Below are positions 1 to 10,360 of a stretch of DNA of 64,000 nucleotides, piece after piece (within the stretch, counting starts at the first letter, position 1; each line of letters begins with the position of its first letter). Both the position numbers and the translations under genes were made by a program. The notes beneath the pieces were generated by a model, which was not told the DNA's origin, did no database searches, and saw only the letters and a program-made list of their open reading frames with translations. The stretch is taken from the NCBI GenBank assembly GCA_964034945.1, contig OZ035961.1, positions 44,504,184 to 44,568,183 of the forward strand, read 5' to 3'. This DNA comes from Chrysopilus asiliformis (taxonomy: Eukaryota; Arthropoda; Insecta; Diptera; Rhagionidae).

Positions 1-537
1 CGGTGATATTCGTATCAAAATTCGAACAGTTATACCAAAATTCCACTTTGAAGTCAAACTTTCCAATAAGATTTTTTAAAATTTATTCCAATCGGATTTT
101 GATGTATGGGAGTTTTATGTAGAATCATATCCTAAATAACTTTTGTTCTTGGACTTTTTTGATAAGATGCACCGTTTTTGAGATATTCACAAAAAACGAT
201 TTCGTTCGTATGGGGGGTACCCCCCCTAATGGCCCATTTTTGCCCATTAACGAACTTAGCCTCGCATTTTACGAAAAACGGATCTGTGCAAACTTTCAAG
301 TCTCTAGCTCAATCCGTGCGCCCGCAATCCGCGCCACAGACAGACAGACGGACAGACGGACAGACGGACGGACAGACAGACAGACGGACAGACGGACGGA
401 CATGCAGAAATTAAATATTTTTATCATTCTAAACACACTGGTGTAATTCATTTTTTTGTGCGATGACGGGATCTTGGCGTTACAAACGGTAAGGCAAAGT
501 TAATATACCCTTTGGTTTCACCATACGGGTATAAAAA
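1..537 (-). mobile_element. HINE (DINE-1-like Helentron derivative), copy 1, cut by window edge
   Basis: Read on the minus strand, the element starts with TTTTTATACCCGTATGG, followed by a GTCC/GTCT microsatellite (plus-strand 337-401) and a conserved 3' half that reaches the window edge inside the 3' subterminal repeat. The terminal stem-loop seen in other copies lies outside the window. This order of parts is the known layout of DINE-1/INE-1 elements, which are non-autonomous and moved by Helentron rolling-circle proteins. Open frames here (runs of D-R-Q-T) are chance translations of the microsatellite. The copy sits upstream of the exon at 752, so probably within its intron. Confidence 0.85.
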
Positions 538-751
538 TCGGCTTAAATTTATAGACCAGAAAACTTGAGGCACTGTTAACAGAATTTAGTTCCGCCAATT
601 TTTTATAACCGAATGTGTTTAGCTAAGTTGGGTCCCGGCCATCTTCGCACCTATTATTTGTATGGCTGGGGTGGATCTTAACAAAATGGACTAGCGAATT
701 AAATTTTTCTATGGAAAATGAAAATTTTAATAAATGTTGTTTATTTTTCAG

Positions 752-1458
752 GCAGTTCTCACCGAGAAGACAGTATCCAGTCAACTTCTTCCTGGAAATA
801 CACCGATTCCATGACAGGTGGTCGCCAGCGTGGTAATGCATTCCATCGAGACAATACCCTTAGAGATCATGGCAACATAGGGAGTAACTGCGATATAAAT
901 TACTATGATGCGCTTCCATTACGTGCGAAGGCAATACCGAAGTTAGATAGTTGCACATCATTAGAAGCTGGCCATCTCCATCATAACCACAATCAGCATT
1001 ATCAGAACCATCAGCAAGCAGTACAGCATCAGCAGCAGAATCAGCACCATTCGCATGATTCAATTATTGAAATTGATGAGATCGAATTACCATCCACTGA
1101 TGCTAGCCTCAATGTTGTCTACACGAAGCATGGCGATATTCACATAAGACTGCAAAAGAAACGAGTCAAGTCGAATAATGGTAATTCCCTGACAAGACTC
1201 TTCGTCTATGTCTCGAGGGCGTTCAAATCCAGACCGAAAGCTAAGCACATGGGATTCTATACACCGCCGATTGATGAGAACTCTTCGCTGTATAGCATGA
1301 ATATTAATCAGGATGTCCTACACAAAAAGCTAAAGGACTCATCGAAGTACTGCGATGATATCAGTAATAGTAGCTTACAGAACATTGATAAAGAGGCGAT
1401 GGCGGACGAACTTGCTGAATATTTGAACAACTTTCAAACTTCTGGGTATAGAGGATGA
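752..1458 (+). CDS. 3' terminal coding exon of an unidentified host gene
   Basis: A pyrimidine-rich tract ending TTTATTTTTCAG at 740-751 is a good splice acceptor, and the frame stays open from there to a TGA at 1456-1458 (about 235 codons). The exon enters in phase: two bases complete a split codon and AGT at 754 is the first whole codon. The ATG at 718 lies inside the intron and is not taken as a start. The protein is hydrophilic, with a His/Gln-rich tract (DNA about 970-1060), then an acidic IIEIDEIELPSTD stretch, a basic region with LQKKRVKS, and a C-terminus rich in Asp, Glu and Asn. No membrane segment or catalytic motif is visible. Balanced codon use, unlike the surrounding AT-rich repeats, supports real coding. 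It could be the cytoplasmic tail of a larger protein. I do not recognise the family. Confidence 0.75.
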
Positions 1459-1602
1459 GGCACTTTCTGGAGTCAGAAATAAGAAAAAAAATAATGTGCC
1501 TCTTTCAAAGAGGCATAGAGCCATTTCAACTAATTACAACAATTACTTTTGAGGTAAAATACTGCTATCGGTAATCTAATCTAAATTGGAAAGGCTTTTA
1601 AA

Positions 1603-1683
1603 TAAGGTGACCATCCGTTCGGGGATGGCCGAGACGATCCCGGATTTGGGATTGATGTGCCCAAAATAAATATGTTCACCCTA
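1603..1683. mobile_element. 81-bp hAT MITE
   Basis: The ends are TAAGGTGACCATC and, reverse-complemented, TAGGGTGAACATA. The element is flanked by an exact 8-bp duplication CTTTTAAA (1595-1602 and 1684-1691), the hAT signature. The interior is a GC-richer palindrome-like stretch (GATGGCCGAGACGATCCC). A similar fragment appears at about 4240-4290 without clear ends. It lies about 145 bp after the stop codon of the exon, probably in its 3' UTR. Confidence 0.8.
1665..1670 (+). terminator. candidate polyadenylation signal AATAAA
   Basis: This is a perfect AATAAA about 207 bp after the stop codon of the exon at 752-1458. It lies inside the 81-bp hAT MITE, so if used it was supplied by the transposon. 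Other A-rich hexamers nearby make this uncertain. Confidence 0.3.
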
Positions 1684-2254
1684 CTTTTAAATATCTTTCC
1701 GTTGTTCCAAATATTTGTGGCCTTACCCATTATACTCTTATCCGCGTTTAGTCGAAATTTAAATTTATACACATAAAACTACAGAAAGTTATGATATTAC
1801 CAAGATAGAATTTAGCTGATACAAGTTAAACTAAACTATTAAATTTTTACCACTACACTCAGGAAAATTTTACGGCAAAATTACCAGGAAAAAATTTCTC
1901 TTCTATAATAGCAGTCACGACATAATGGTTCGAAGGCTTTTATTTTTGCTATACGATTTTGTGGTATACTTACGTATATGTAAGACGTCTACGACTAAGT
2001 TTATTGAATATTTAACTGCTTTTTTGATAATTTTCCATTTTGAGAGCAAAAGCGCTATTAGGTGAGTATATTTTAGAAATCAAAACTTGTTCCTTCCTTA
2101 AATGAAATAGAATTACTGTTCGTGGGAGACATAGTGATCGCAGGAGTTTTTTTTATGTATAATAGCATTTCAAAAAAAAAAATAAAACATAAGAAAAGCT
2201 ACATTGGCGAAATAGTTTATATGAGAACAGTCAAAATTTTTATTTGAAAAAAAC

Positions 2255-2795
2255 TTCATTTGTGTGGGAGAGGGGAAGGAGCGATCTGATTAGATTTTGA
2301 TATATGTGGAACGGCTATGTAATATCTTATTCTAAGCACATTTTGTTTTTATGAATTTATTGTATCAAAAAATTTCGTTTCCGAGAAAAGGGAAACCATT
2401 CCACTTTTTTGTGGGAGGGGGGAAAGAGTGGTTGAACTGGATTTTGGTGTATGGATCAGTTATGTAAAATAATATTCTAAATACATTTTGCCCTAACAAA
2501 TTTTTCAATACGACTCATCGTTTTCCAGCGAATTGCAAAAAAACTATTTCGTTTGTATGGAAGAGGGAGGAAGGAATGGTTCGATTTTGCCTGTTCAGTT
2601 TTGCTATTTCGACAAACGCAACCGTACAAAATTTCAAGTCTCTAGCTCAATCTTTTCGAAAGTCATGATGTTCACGGGCGGAGAGATAGACAAACAGACA
2701 CACAGGACGGGTATTCCAGAAATCAAAATATTTTGTCTATTTCATTTTTGTGTCCGACGATTGGATTGATGCGTCACAAAATGTATACTAAATCT
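2255..2795 (-). mobile_element. divergent HINE-like repeat (second subfamily), degraded
   Basis: It shares with other copies the phrases about a GTATGG(A)AG..GGAAGGA stretch, AAATTTCAAGTCTCTAGCTC, a short microsatellite-like tract (AGACAAACAGACACACAGG) and an end resembling GTATATTAGATTT on the minus strand. The copy at 30508-30815 shows that this end aligns with the HINE 5' part (GTATATTA...CCGTTTGTAACGC). An older, diverged sister of the main HINE family is the best reading. The outer boundaries are approximate. Confidence 0.5.
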
Positions 2796-2801
2796 AATAT
2801 A

Positions 2802-3451
2802 CAGTACAATCGCGATTATATGATCTAATTAATGTTGGGGTGGGTCATATAATCAAGGTTTTCATATAACCGAGGGTCAAATTTTGTATTTTTTTTCAGG
2901 TTTCCTTACGTTTAATACAAACAAAGGTTAAAGTGTTAAGTATTTTTTAATCTTCTCACAAACATTTATATTTTGTTAAAGTACTTTAATAAATTTTGTT
3001 GTCTAATGCTGCTTATATTTGTTAAAACAGCCTTTTTTTAAGTCTTTGCAGCGTTCCGATCTCTGTTGAGTCAACGTTGCTCTCAACAGCCCAATCCATT
3101 GCAATATTGAGAGCTTTGATCGCCTTTGTTTGGGTGATAATTTTTTTCAAAGTAAAAATTTCGTCATCCTCACTTTGCTGACAATCGTCTTCATCTACAC
3201 TAAAATCTTCAACGAGATCTGGAATATCATTTGTCCAAGCATTAAGCTCAAAGTTCACTGCATCCTCCTTTAAAAAAAATCCAGTTATTTACTCGAAATA
3301 ATATCGATGATCACATAATCGAGGTTTTTTCGATTCGCAATGATCATATAATCTTCATACAAAGATCATAGAGGCTTCATACAAATTTTTGGGCAGTCAT
3401 ATAACCGCGAGGTTCATATAATCGCGAGTACATATAATCGCGATTGTACTG
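2802..3451. mobile_element. pogo/Tigger-like DNA transposon remnant
   Basis: The ends are perfect 20-bp inverted repeats, CAGTACAATCGCGATTATAT, flanked by TA on both sides (2800-2801 and 3452-3453). Shorter internal copies of the ATAATCGCGA motif lie near both ends (for example 3404-3435). The TA duplication and CAGTA start are typical of pogo/Tigger elements. At 650 bp it lacks most of the transposase. Confidence 0.8.
3022..3258 (-). pseudogene. C-terminal remnant of a pogo/Tigger transposase
   Basis: An open frame of 78 codons inside the TIR element reads with an acidic stretch (SVDEDDCQQSEDDE) followed by a helical segment, KALNIAMDWAVESN, and a basic end. In Tigger/CENP-B-type transposases the C-terminus has the same order, an acidic region and then a short dimerisation-like helix. 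The DNA-binding and DDE regions are missing. The resemblance is by eye and limited to a poorly conserved region. Confidence 0.45.
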
Positions 3452-3737
3452 TACTTATATTTGATTTTCATATCAAGTATAAAATCGATTTCAAATAACA
3501 CAAAATATGAAATAGCATATCTTTCATGTCCTAACCGTTTATGTGATACTGATTTTAAATGCGCAGCACCCAAACAAGGTCACGGAGTTTGATATCTGGA
3601 AGGTCTGCCGGGTCGAAATGAGAAATTTGGCAGATATTGCATTAGGTAATAAAATAATTATCGAGAAGCCTTGTGACAGAGTTTAATAGATGCTACGGCT
3701 TGACTGGTTAAACGCTTTTTTTATTTAAAAAAAAAAT

Positions 3738-4045
3738 GAAAAAAGTCCATATGTATGGGAGGGCGGTGAAGAATTGGTCCGATTGAATTTTGATGTATGG
3801 AACTGTTATATACAAACATATTTCCCACACATTTCGTTTTTATAAATTTTGCGATACGATGCACAGTTTTCGAGAAAACAGGAAAAAAGTATTCGATTTG
3901 CATTTGGGAAAGGGAAGGAGTGGTCCGATTTTGCCCGTTCAAGAATTTAATCTTGCCATTTACGAGAAACGTGTCTATACCAAACTTTAAGCCTCGAACT
4001 CAATCCTTCCGAAAATTATGGTGGTCATGGACAGACGCACTCAGT
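3738..4045 (-). mobile_element. divergent HINE-like repeat fragment (second subfamily)
   Basis: It repeats phrases of the 2255-2795 copy: a GTATGGGAGGG..GAATTGGTCCGATT stretch, a GATTTTGATGTATGGA-like line, AAACGTGTCTATACC, and a truncated end at ATGGACAGACGCAC. The subterminal repeats and stem-loop are absent. Confidence 0.45.
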
Positions 4046-5688
4046 TTTTAAGCATTTGCTAAATACAGTTTTTAAAAAAATCAAATTTTGTTGTTTTAAT
4101 GTTATTTGAGTCTTTAATGAACCAACCCTGTTAGTTTCATTAATCTACCACACAAAAAAGGTTACCTGTAGGCAGGAGTTAAAGTTAATACCTTTGTTTT
4201 ATCATATGAGCTAAATTAATTTAAGTTAACGACCTTGCGTCCCGGAATGGCCGGGACAGTCCCAGATTGATGGATGTTGTCCCAGCGACGTACTGCCTCA
4301 TTTTTGGAAAGAAACGATCACTAATTATATAAATAATACCCTACATTCAAAGCCATTTTTTAAACAGGACAAATGCTATTTATCAAACGGTGTCGTTAGA
4401 GTATCATTTTTAATAAAATGGCTTTCACCATAAAATACTTCATTTGTAATATGTATTATCCAAATTCTCTAATCATTAATTACGGGGAAAATCTGTTGGA
4501 GAAAATATTGAAAAGTTACAAATGATGGATTATTACATTAGGGGAAGTAGATACCTATGAAGAAAAATTCAATTAATAGAAACATTTATTCAGAAATATT
4601 GATTACTGGAATTGTCTAGTATTTATATTGCACTCTTGTATCTTATTAATAATACTCGATTATTAATTTGCTATAATTAATTTAAAAAAAAAACCGTTTG
4701 GAATATAAGTGTAGTTACTGGAGTGATGAAAATATATCTCGAGGCGTTCATTAATTTTATATTATACAAATTTCCACTTTAAACGATCCCAATTAAAATT
4801 CTTGATGTCTGAAATACAGGCTAAATTGTTTACTAAATTATTGACGATTATGTCGAATTATAACTTTGCGATTAACTTCAACAGGCGATAGAAATCGATA
4901 TTTCCATAGTACCAAAGCTTATTTACGAAATATGCCATTATTTTGAATCTCACAGGGAAAATTATTATAATATCTAAGAATTTCTAAAGCAAAGTTTCTT
5001 ATTAAACTTACAATTAATTTTAGAAGAGGTATTTTTATACCGTGCCAACGCAAAGCGGATACGTGCTTTGTCTCAAATTTTGTTCGTGATTATCTAGACA
5101 AAATTTTAACTAACCAGAGATAATATTAAAGATATTATTTTAATCATTGAATTTATCTTACAGTGGTCAGAGGAGCGTATCTTCAAGTTTTGTCCTGTGT
5201 CAAGTCAGAATTTGACGCAGTGAACTTCCAAACGTCGCCTTAGAAAAATAACCCCATTGGTGGGCACCCTTTGCCATAACCCAGCGTTCTGGTCTAGTTG
5301 AAAAGAATTTAGCAAATCATGGAAAAAAATGTATATCATATTGCGAAGTCACCGACTTGAATTAGTTATACTCGTCGAAAATTTACATCCGGCTAGTGAC
5401 CATTTTAGCGGCCCCTTCCCTTTGCGCGGCGCTGAAGTCATACTGCGGCGCATAGAATTTGATTTCCGAATATCCGCCTCTCTGTCTGTCTGTTAGTTAG
5501 CAAAACAACTCTCGAAAGAGTTAACCTAAACTTTGCCAAATTGAGAGAATTATAGCAGCCAAATGTTTCCGATATTTACAATTTTAAAGAAATAGAAACA
5601 TAATGAAAACTTTGATTACGAGGCAATCGTCAAATACACGATATGGCGTGATTCTAAAATTTCAAATAGATCAATCATATCGCTACTT
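4046..5688. other. unassigned AT-rich DNA
   Basis: No convincing coding frame was found. A GGCCGGGACAGTCCC phrase at about 4250 resembles the interior of the hAT MITE at 1603, and CTCTCTGTCTGTCTG at about 5480 resembles a worn HINE microsatellite. Neither has recognisable ends. Confidence 0.4.
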
Positions 5689-6010
5689 CGGAGGAAGACT
5701 GTCACAACTCAAAAATTGTAAATTTTATGGGAAATGACGTTTTAAAGTTATTCTGATATTTTGTGTTAGTATTTTTGATATTTAGAAAATATCTACAGTA
5801 ACAAGCTTTTGCATGGTTAATAGTATGTACTAACTTTTAAGCATGCTTTAACTTTTAAGCATGCAGCATGCTTTCACCTCAAATAACGATTCACAACTAA
5901 ACATGTGACACTGTTGAAAAAACTTTCGCAACTTTTTCGCACAATGCAAGACCGAGAACATCTGCTCTCTGGTGGCCAGAATTATAAGTTACAATTGTAA
6001 CACTCTTCTA

Positions 6011-6572
6011 CAGGGTGGGCCAGAATAGACGCAGGGGTTTGAAGTCTTTATAACTTTTTTTTTATTTTTATTTTTTTAATTTTGTTTCAGCATTTTGTTA
6101 AGAAGACTTGGGCAATTTAAAATGGACCTGTACACAATAGAACAACGAACCGGTGGGCGGTGGGCTCAATGGCTCTTTTACGGGACATGTTTGGCGGACG
6201 CATTATTTCGAAAAGAAGCGATTTCAATTGGCCTCCGCGTTCACCTGATCTAACGGCTCCAGATTGTTTCCTTTGGGGATATTTGAAAGAAAAGGTGTAC
6301 GTCAACAAGCCAACAACCATCAGCCAATTGAAAACCAACATTCGCAGTGAAATCGAGGCCATAACACGAAAGGTTATGGAAAATGTCTTGGAAAGAGCAC
6401 GGATTTGCGAAGCAGAAAATGGCCACCACTTGCGGGATATAATTTTCCATGTTTAGACCAAAAATATTCCCCATCAATCAACTACATGTATTTGAAAAAA
6501 AAATTATAGGTTTCGCTAAAATAAAAAATTTATAAAGAATTCAAACCCCCGCGTCTATTCTGGCCCACCCTG
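6011..6572 (+). mobile_element. rosa-like (DD41D) mariner, internally deleted
   Basis: The TIRs begin CAGGGTGGGCCAGAATAGAC and extend about 33 bp with few mismatches. They are flanked by TA at 6009-6010 and 6573-6574. At 562 bp the element keeps only the first codons (MDLYTIEQR at 6122) and the last third of the transposase. It has inserted into an older TIR element whose arms lie at 5689 and 6667. Confidence 0.85.
6160..6456 (+). pseudogene. mariner transposase, C-terminal third
   Basis: The frame reads FGGRIISKRSDFNWPPRSPD and then LTAPDCFLWGYLKEKVY, which holds the third catalytic Asp (in APD) and the following conserved FLWGYLKEKVY block. It ends normally with ENGHHLRDIIFHV and TAG. The first two catalytic residues are deleted and the N-terminal codons are in another frame, so it cannot be active. 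It is close in sequence to the relic at 24704-25357, which supports the same mariner branch. Confidence 0.85.
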
Positions 6573-6849
6573 TACAACAAAGTATACCATAATTACCACT
6601 CTTCCGCACCTTTAGTACAAATTCGACATTTTTTGAGTTGTGACAGTCTTCCTCCGAAGTAGCGATATTATCATATTTGAATAGAAAGGACCGATTTCGT
6701 CAATTAACTAATCTTTTTAGCTGCCCGAGTATTTTTAATAAAATACTGATGTCTCAAAACTTACTAAAGCGAGTTTAATGAAATTTTACAATCAGGTTCC
6801 GAGTGTTATTGCGATAGTTATAGGTTATGCCCCCTCAATTCAGAATTTA

Positions 6850-7134
6850 TAACAATTTCTTCCCTTTATCGCACCTTCAGTTTTTTTACATGGACTCCGA
6901 ACCATGCATGAATTACAACATTTGTAGGGTTTTTATGTTGCAACTCATCAACAGTAGAGGCCGTGATAGCAATCTAGACCGATGATGTCGTTAACACCAA
7001 GAGGCAACTATCACTACTCATTTCGTAAAGCATGATGAGTGGACTTGAATTACAGCGTGCGACAGTCGGGAATTGAACCACCGACCTCTGGAATACGGGC
7101 CATGTATTTTACCACTTGGACTACGCTGGACACC
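6850..7134 (-). mobile_element. tRNA-derived SINE
   Basis: On the minus strand the head contains an A box TAGTCCAAGTGG (plus 7112-7123) and a B box GGTTCAATTCC (plus 69-79 of the 7000 block), spaced as in a tRNA gene, so it could be transcribed by RNA polymerase III. The body continues for about 200 bp without coding potential. The upstream edge is near 7134; the tail end is not sharply defined. It is not a tRNA gene because the arms do not fold into a full cloverleaf. Confidence 0.6.
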
Positions 7135-7225
7135 AATTTCCCCTTCCTTCTCCATTATCCTTCTTGTCGCCACACCTGATATGTCTTGAACCGCTTAAAG
7201 AAATCGAAATTGATTTTCACTATTA

Positions 7226-7700
7226 GCATAGATTAGAGAGTTACTATAGATGAGAAGAAAACGCATTTTCCCATATACTTACGTAGAGTAAATAGCTGCG
7301 CTAGTGGAATATTTTCTGATGACATCGGTATTCCTTTTCACTCCTTCACGTTCAATTGGAATGCACAATTGACTGATACGACACAAACACAAACATATCC
7401 GGGGCCAGCGCTTTGTTTACATTCGCCGATGGGAATCATTCGTAGGCGCACAGGTTTTCCATTTTACTATTACTAACGTTTTTATAGCACGCAAAATGTC
7501 CGCGAAAAACTATGTGCAATGTATTGTTAGGGAATGCTCGGCGGACAGCAAAAAAAATCCCAAAATAAAGTTTTTTACACCATTTCTCACACAAAAGCAA
7601 TTCATGTCTTTACGAAGCAAATGAAACAGATGCAAAGTACTCTTCTTCAAGAAAAAATTTCTTCCTCGTTTCTTATCTATAGTAACTCTCTAATCTATGC
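7226..7700. mobile_element. TA-flanked TIR element with a THAP-like ORF
   Basis: A roughly 35-bp inverted pair starts GCATAGATTAGAGAGTTACT, at 7226-7262 and 7664-7700. TA flanks both sides (7224-7225 and 7701-7702). The interior holds a short frame resembling a THAP zinc finger. A TA target suggests Tc1/mariner-like ends, while THAP domains belong to P elements and their relatives, so the classification is open. Confidence 0.55.
7496..7624 (+). pseudogene. possible THAP-type zinc finger fragment
   Basis: From ATG at 7496 the frame reads MSAKNYVQCIVRECSADS and, a little later, KIKFFTPF before TGA at 7622. The pair of cysteines (C-x4-C) close to the start, followed about 15 residues later by an aromatic FF-x-P stretch, is how THAP domains begin. 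The rest of the domain (Trp, second Cys/His pair, AVPTIF box) is not visible, so the call is tentative. Confidence 0.35.
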
Positions 7701-8519
7701 TATTAGAGAGGTAAACCCTCAGAGAAAAAAACTTGAAATAGGCTTCAATAAATCTAGCCTCGATAACTCGAAATTTCTTTTAACTTGAATTTCGTTTCGT
7801 TTCCGTAAACTACGATAACTCAAAGTTTTGTTTATCCTTAAAGAGGTTCCACTGTAGCACTTATTTTTCCAATTCAACTCTTTTAGTTTGTGTATATTCT
7901 GTTTAGTGTTTTATAGTCGTTTATTTGTGAGAAGAGTTTATATTCACAATCTGTGCAGGGCGTTGATTTTCCCTCTGGCGGCGAAAATTTAAATACAATC
8001 TTGACAGTAGCGGCAAATTTAAAATTTGTTTTTAATTCGACATATTTTGAAAAGTAAACAAATGACAATTTTCTTTCGAAAAAGTGTAATATTTAGCTGT
8101 GAAAAGTATTTATCTAAGTCGGGCGGCCAGCCGGCAGTTTTTCATGCAATTCTAGATGGATTTCCGTACACTTTTCCATTGAAAAACAAAATAGAAAAGT
8201 CTCCGAAAATCGTTTTAGAATTTCCCCGGATTAGCCAAATGAAAAGGTTTTACGTTTTTGAGAAAAAATTTTAACAATCATGACAAAAAAATGTCACAGA
8301 AATAAACACAAATGGTTGAGGTTAAATACAAAAGATTATTTTTTGCTGTCAGCAATTTCGATTGAATTCAATTTTATTGCGCTTTTTTGCTGCCAACATG
8401 TGTTTCCCTCCCTCTTCGGCACTACAACCGGTTTCCGCTATTGGCCTCCACAAGCAAGAGTAATTTTCTTTTCGCTGTGCATGAAAGATCTTTTTTCATC
8501 AGCGGTTTAAAAATTTCAA

Positions 8520-8567
8520 CTTGATCACAAAGTAAAGGCTTAAATTCGCCTTTACTTTGTGATCAAG
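8520..8567. repeat. perfect 20-bp hairpin
   Basis: CTTGATCACAAAGTAAAGGC at 8520-8539 is followed, after an 8-base loop, by its exact reverse complement at 8548-8567. Part of the motif (TGATCAAG) repeats once more just downstream. No gene flanks it that would make it a terminator. Confidence 0.8.
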
Positions 8568-8703
8568 TGATCAAGTTTTTTTAAAGGAAAAGGGAAATAC
8601 GAGTAATGTTTAGACAATTAAGGGACGCATTCAACATTTTTTTCGTTTTTGCCAACGGGACAACAATTAAACAATATTCTTAAGTGGACGAAACTCAAAC
8701 ATT

Positions 8704-9368
8704 AGCGCGATATTACACACGGCAACTTTCGGGCTTACTTAAGCCGATTTTTGGAAGAAACAACTGAGGAGGGAAAAGTTGCCACTTGAAATCATGGCTT
8801 ATCGACAATCTGTATACATGCAAAGCGTGTGAACCGGTTTGGGAAAAGTAGTAGCCAGAAATCATTTTCGTTCTGACCGTCAGCAGGTAAAGATCTTGGG
8901 AAGTATATGAGCAGCAGCAATTTCAATTGAGTACACACACACACACACATGTAAACTTGTGTAGCATATGCAAACAGGATTGGCTTATTTAAGCCACAAA
9001 TGTAAGCACATTAGGCCATGCGAGACGGTACGTTAAATGGGTGCAAAAAATCCGGTTTTGAGGAAAAGACGCTCTCGGGAATTAGCGGGGAAATACTCCT
9101 CGAAAAATGGCAGCGCAACAGAGCAAAAGCACGCACACATAAAAGACAAAGCGGTTTGATTTTCATTCGGTTCGGGAAACACACGCACACATTTAAATGT
9201 CATGCGTGGTTACACAGCCAGAGCAAAAGATACTCCACGTACGGTGCCGCAGTAAACCTGAAAATAAACCATTTCACGTTTGCGATAACACGTAGCGTCT
9301 CGCATCGCCTATTGGCTTATTAAGCCCAAAAGTTGCCGGCTTACTTAAGCCAAATGTAATCTGGCGCT
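8704..9368 (+). mobile_element. TIR element family M, copy 1
   Basis: The left end is AGCGCGATATTACACACGGC and the right end, reversed, is AGCGCCAGATTACATTTGGC. Both ends carry palindromic GGCTTACTTAAGCC motifs. It is a direct copy of the element at 9442-10032, with long nearly identical blocks such as the one around GTGAACCGGTTTGGGAAAAG. The two differ by an unshared internal segment. No protein was recognised. Superfamily unknown. Confidence 0.6.
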
Positions 9369-9441
9369 TAGTGTTTATCGACTGCTACGAGAGCAGTCGT
9401 TATGAAAATTCGTTTTGGAAGGATCAGTGTTGCGGAGTCAT

Positions 9442-10032
9442 AGCGCGGTATTACACACGGCAACTTTCGCTCTTACTTAAGCCGATTTTTGGGAGAAACG
9501 ACTGAGAAGGGAAAAGTTGGCACTCGAAATCATGGCTTATCGACAATCTGCAAGTGATGAACGTCCCTGCCAAATTTGTCATCAGGGCGTCATCGAGGAC
9601 GTCATTATGACATATCTGGTGACCGTCATGGGAATTCTCTTATGACATTTGTTCGGAGGTGGTAGATTTGGTTATTATATATAAATCACAACCATGGCAA
9701 CTGGTAACAACAGCGTGTGGACTCGAACTGGTTGTCGTTATGAGTTGTCGTTACAACTGTGTGTGGAAATGCCCAATCTGCATACATGCAAAGCGTGTGA
9801 ACCGGTTTGGGAAAAGTAGTAGGCAGAAATCATTTTCGTTCTGACCGTCAGCAGGTAAAGATCTTGGGAAGTATATGAGCAGCAGCAATTTCAATGGTTT
9901 GAGTCCACACACACACATGTAAACTTGTGTAGCATATGCAAACAGGATTGGCTTATTTAAGCCACAAATGTAAGCACATTGGCTTATTAAGCCCAAAAGT
10001 TGCCGGCTTAAATAAGCCAAGTGTAATACCGG
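9442..10032 (+). mobile_element. TIR element family M, copy 2
   Basis: It begins AGCGCGGTATTACACACGGC and ends in the complement of CCGGTATTACACTTGGC, with GGCTTATTTAAGCC palindromes near the right end. It is in the same orientation as copy 1 and only about 70 bp downstream. Its unshared insert (about 9551-9776) contains several GTCAT-type short repeats. Confidence 0.6.
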
Positions 10033-10189
10033 ACATCGTCGAGGGTAACTTTATTGGAAAGTTGACAGCGAGAAACAAATACAACGCCATTTTATATCAC
10101 CACCACAAACATAAAAGCTCTTATTCGTATTTATGTATAACGACATCGTTGTGGATAACTACATCGTTATAAGTGCCAAGAATCAAACT

Positions 10190-10360
10190 GTGTATTAGAA
10201 ATAAAAGCATAAAATATAAAAATATATATTTATCTCGTTTTTAGTTCTGATACACAGCGCCCAAAAAAAAACTTTTTTCCTTTTTAGTGCATTTTTTTAA
10301 AATAAAAGCTTTTTTAGGAATTTTTTTTCGATTTTTTTTAATTTTTCCGTTTTCTCTCCG
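10190..10360 (+). mobile_element. fragment of hairpin repeat B
   Basis: It shares TCTCGTTTTTAGTTCTGATA, CACAGCGCCCA, CTTTTTAGTGCATTTTTT and AATAAAAGCTTTTTTA with the right arm of the hairpin in repeat B (22672-22760 and 55080-55180). Only the hairpin part remains, diverged. Confidence 0.5.

Larger units (their letters stand above)
5689..6668. mobile_element. TIR element of unknown superfamily, interrupted by a mariner
   Basis: A 37-bp nearly perfect inverted pair, TATCGCTACTTCGGAGGAAG and onward to CACAACTCAAAAA, lies at 5689-5727 and 6630-6667. The rosa-like mariner at 6011-6572 is inserted between them, so the original element was about 415 bp. No clear TSD was found, so the superfamily stays open. 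Confidence 0.6.

Noticed and set aside
159..446. Open frames with D-R-Q-T-D repeats in several HINEs (also near 21572, 23519, 31050, 47302 and 57160)
   Set aside because: They are translations of the GACA/GACG microsatellite and flanks, appear in two frames at once, and belong to a non-coding element family.
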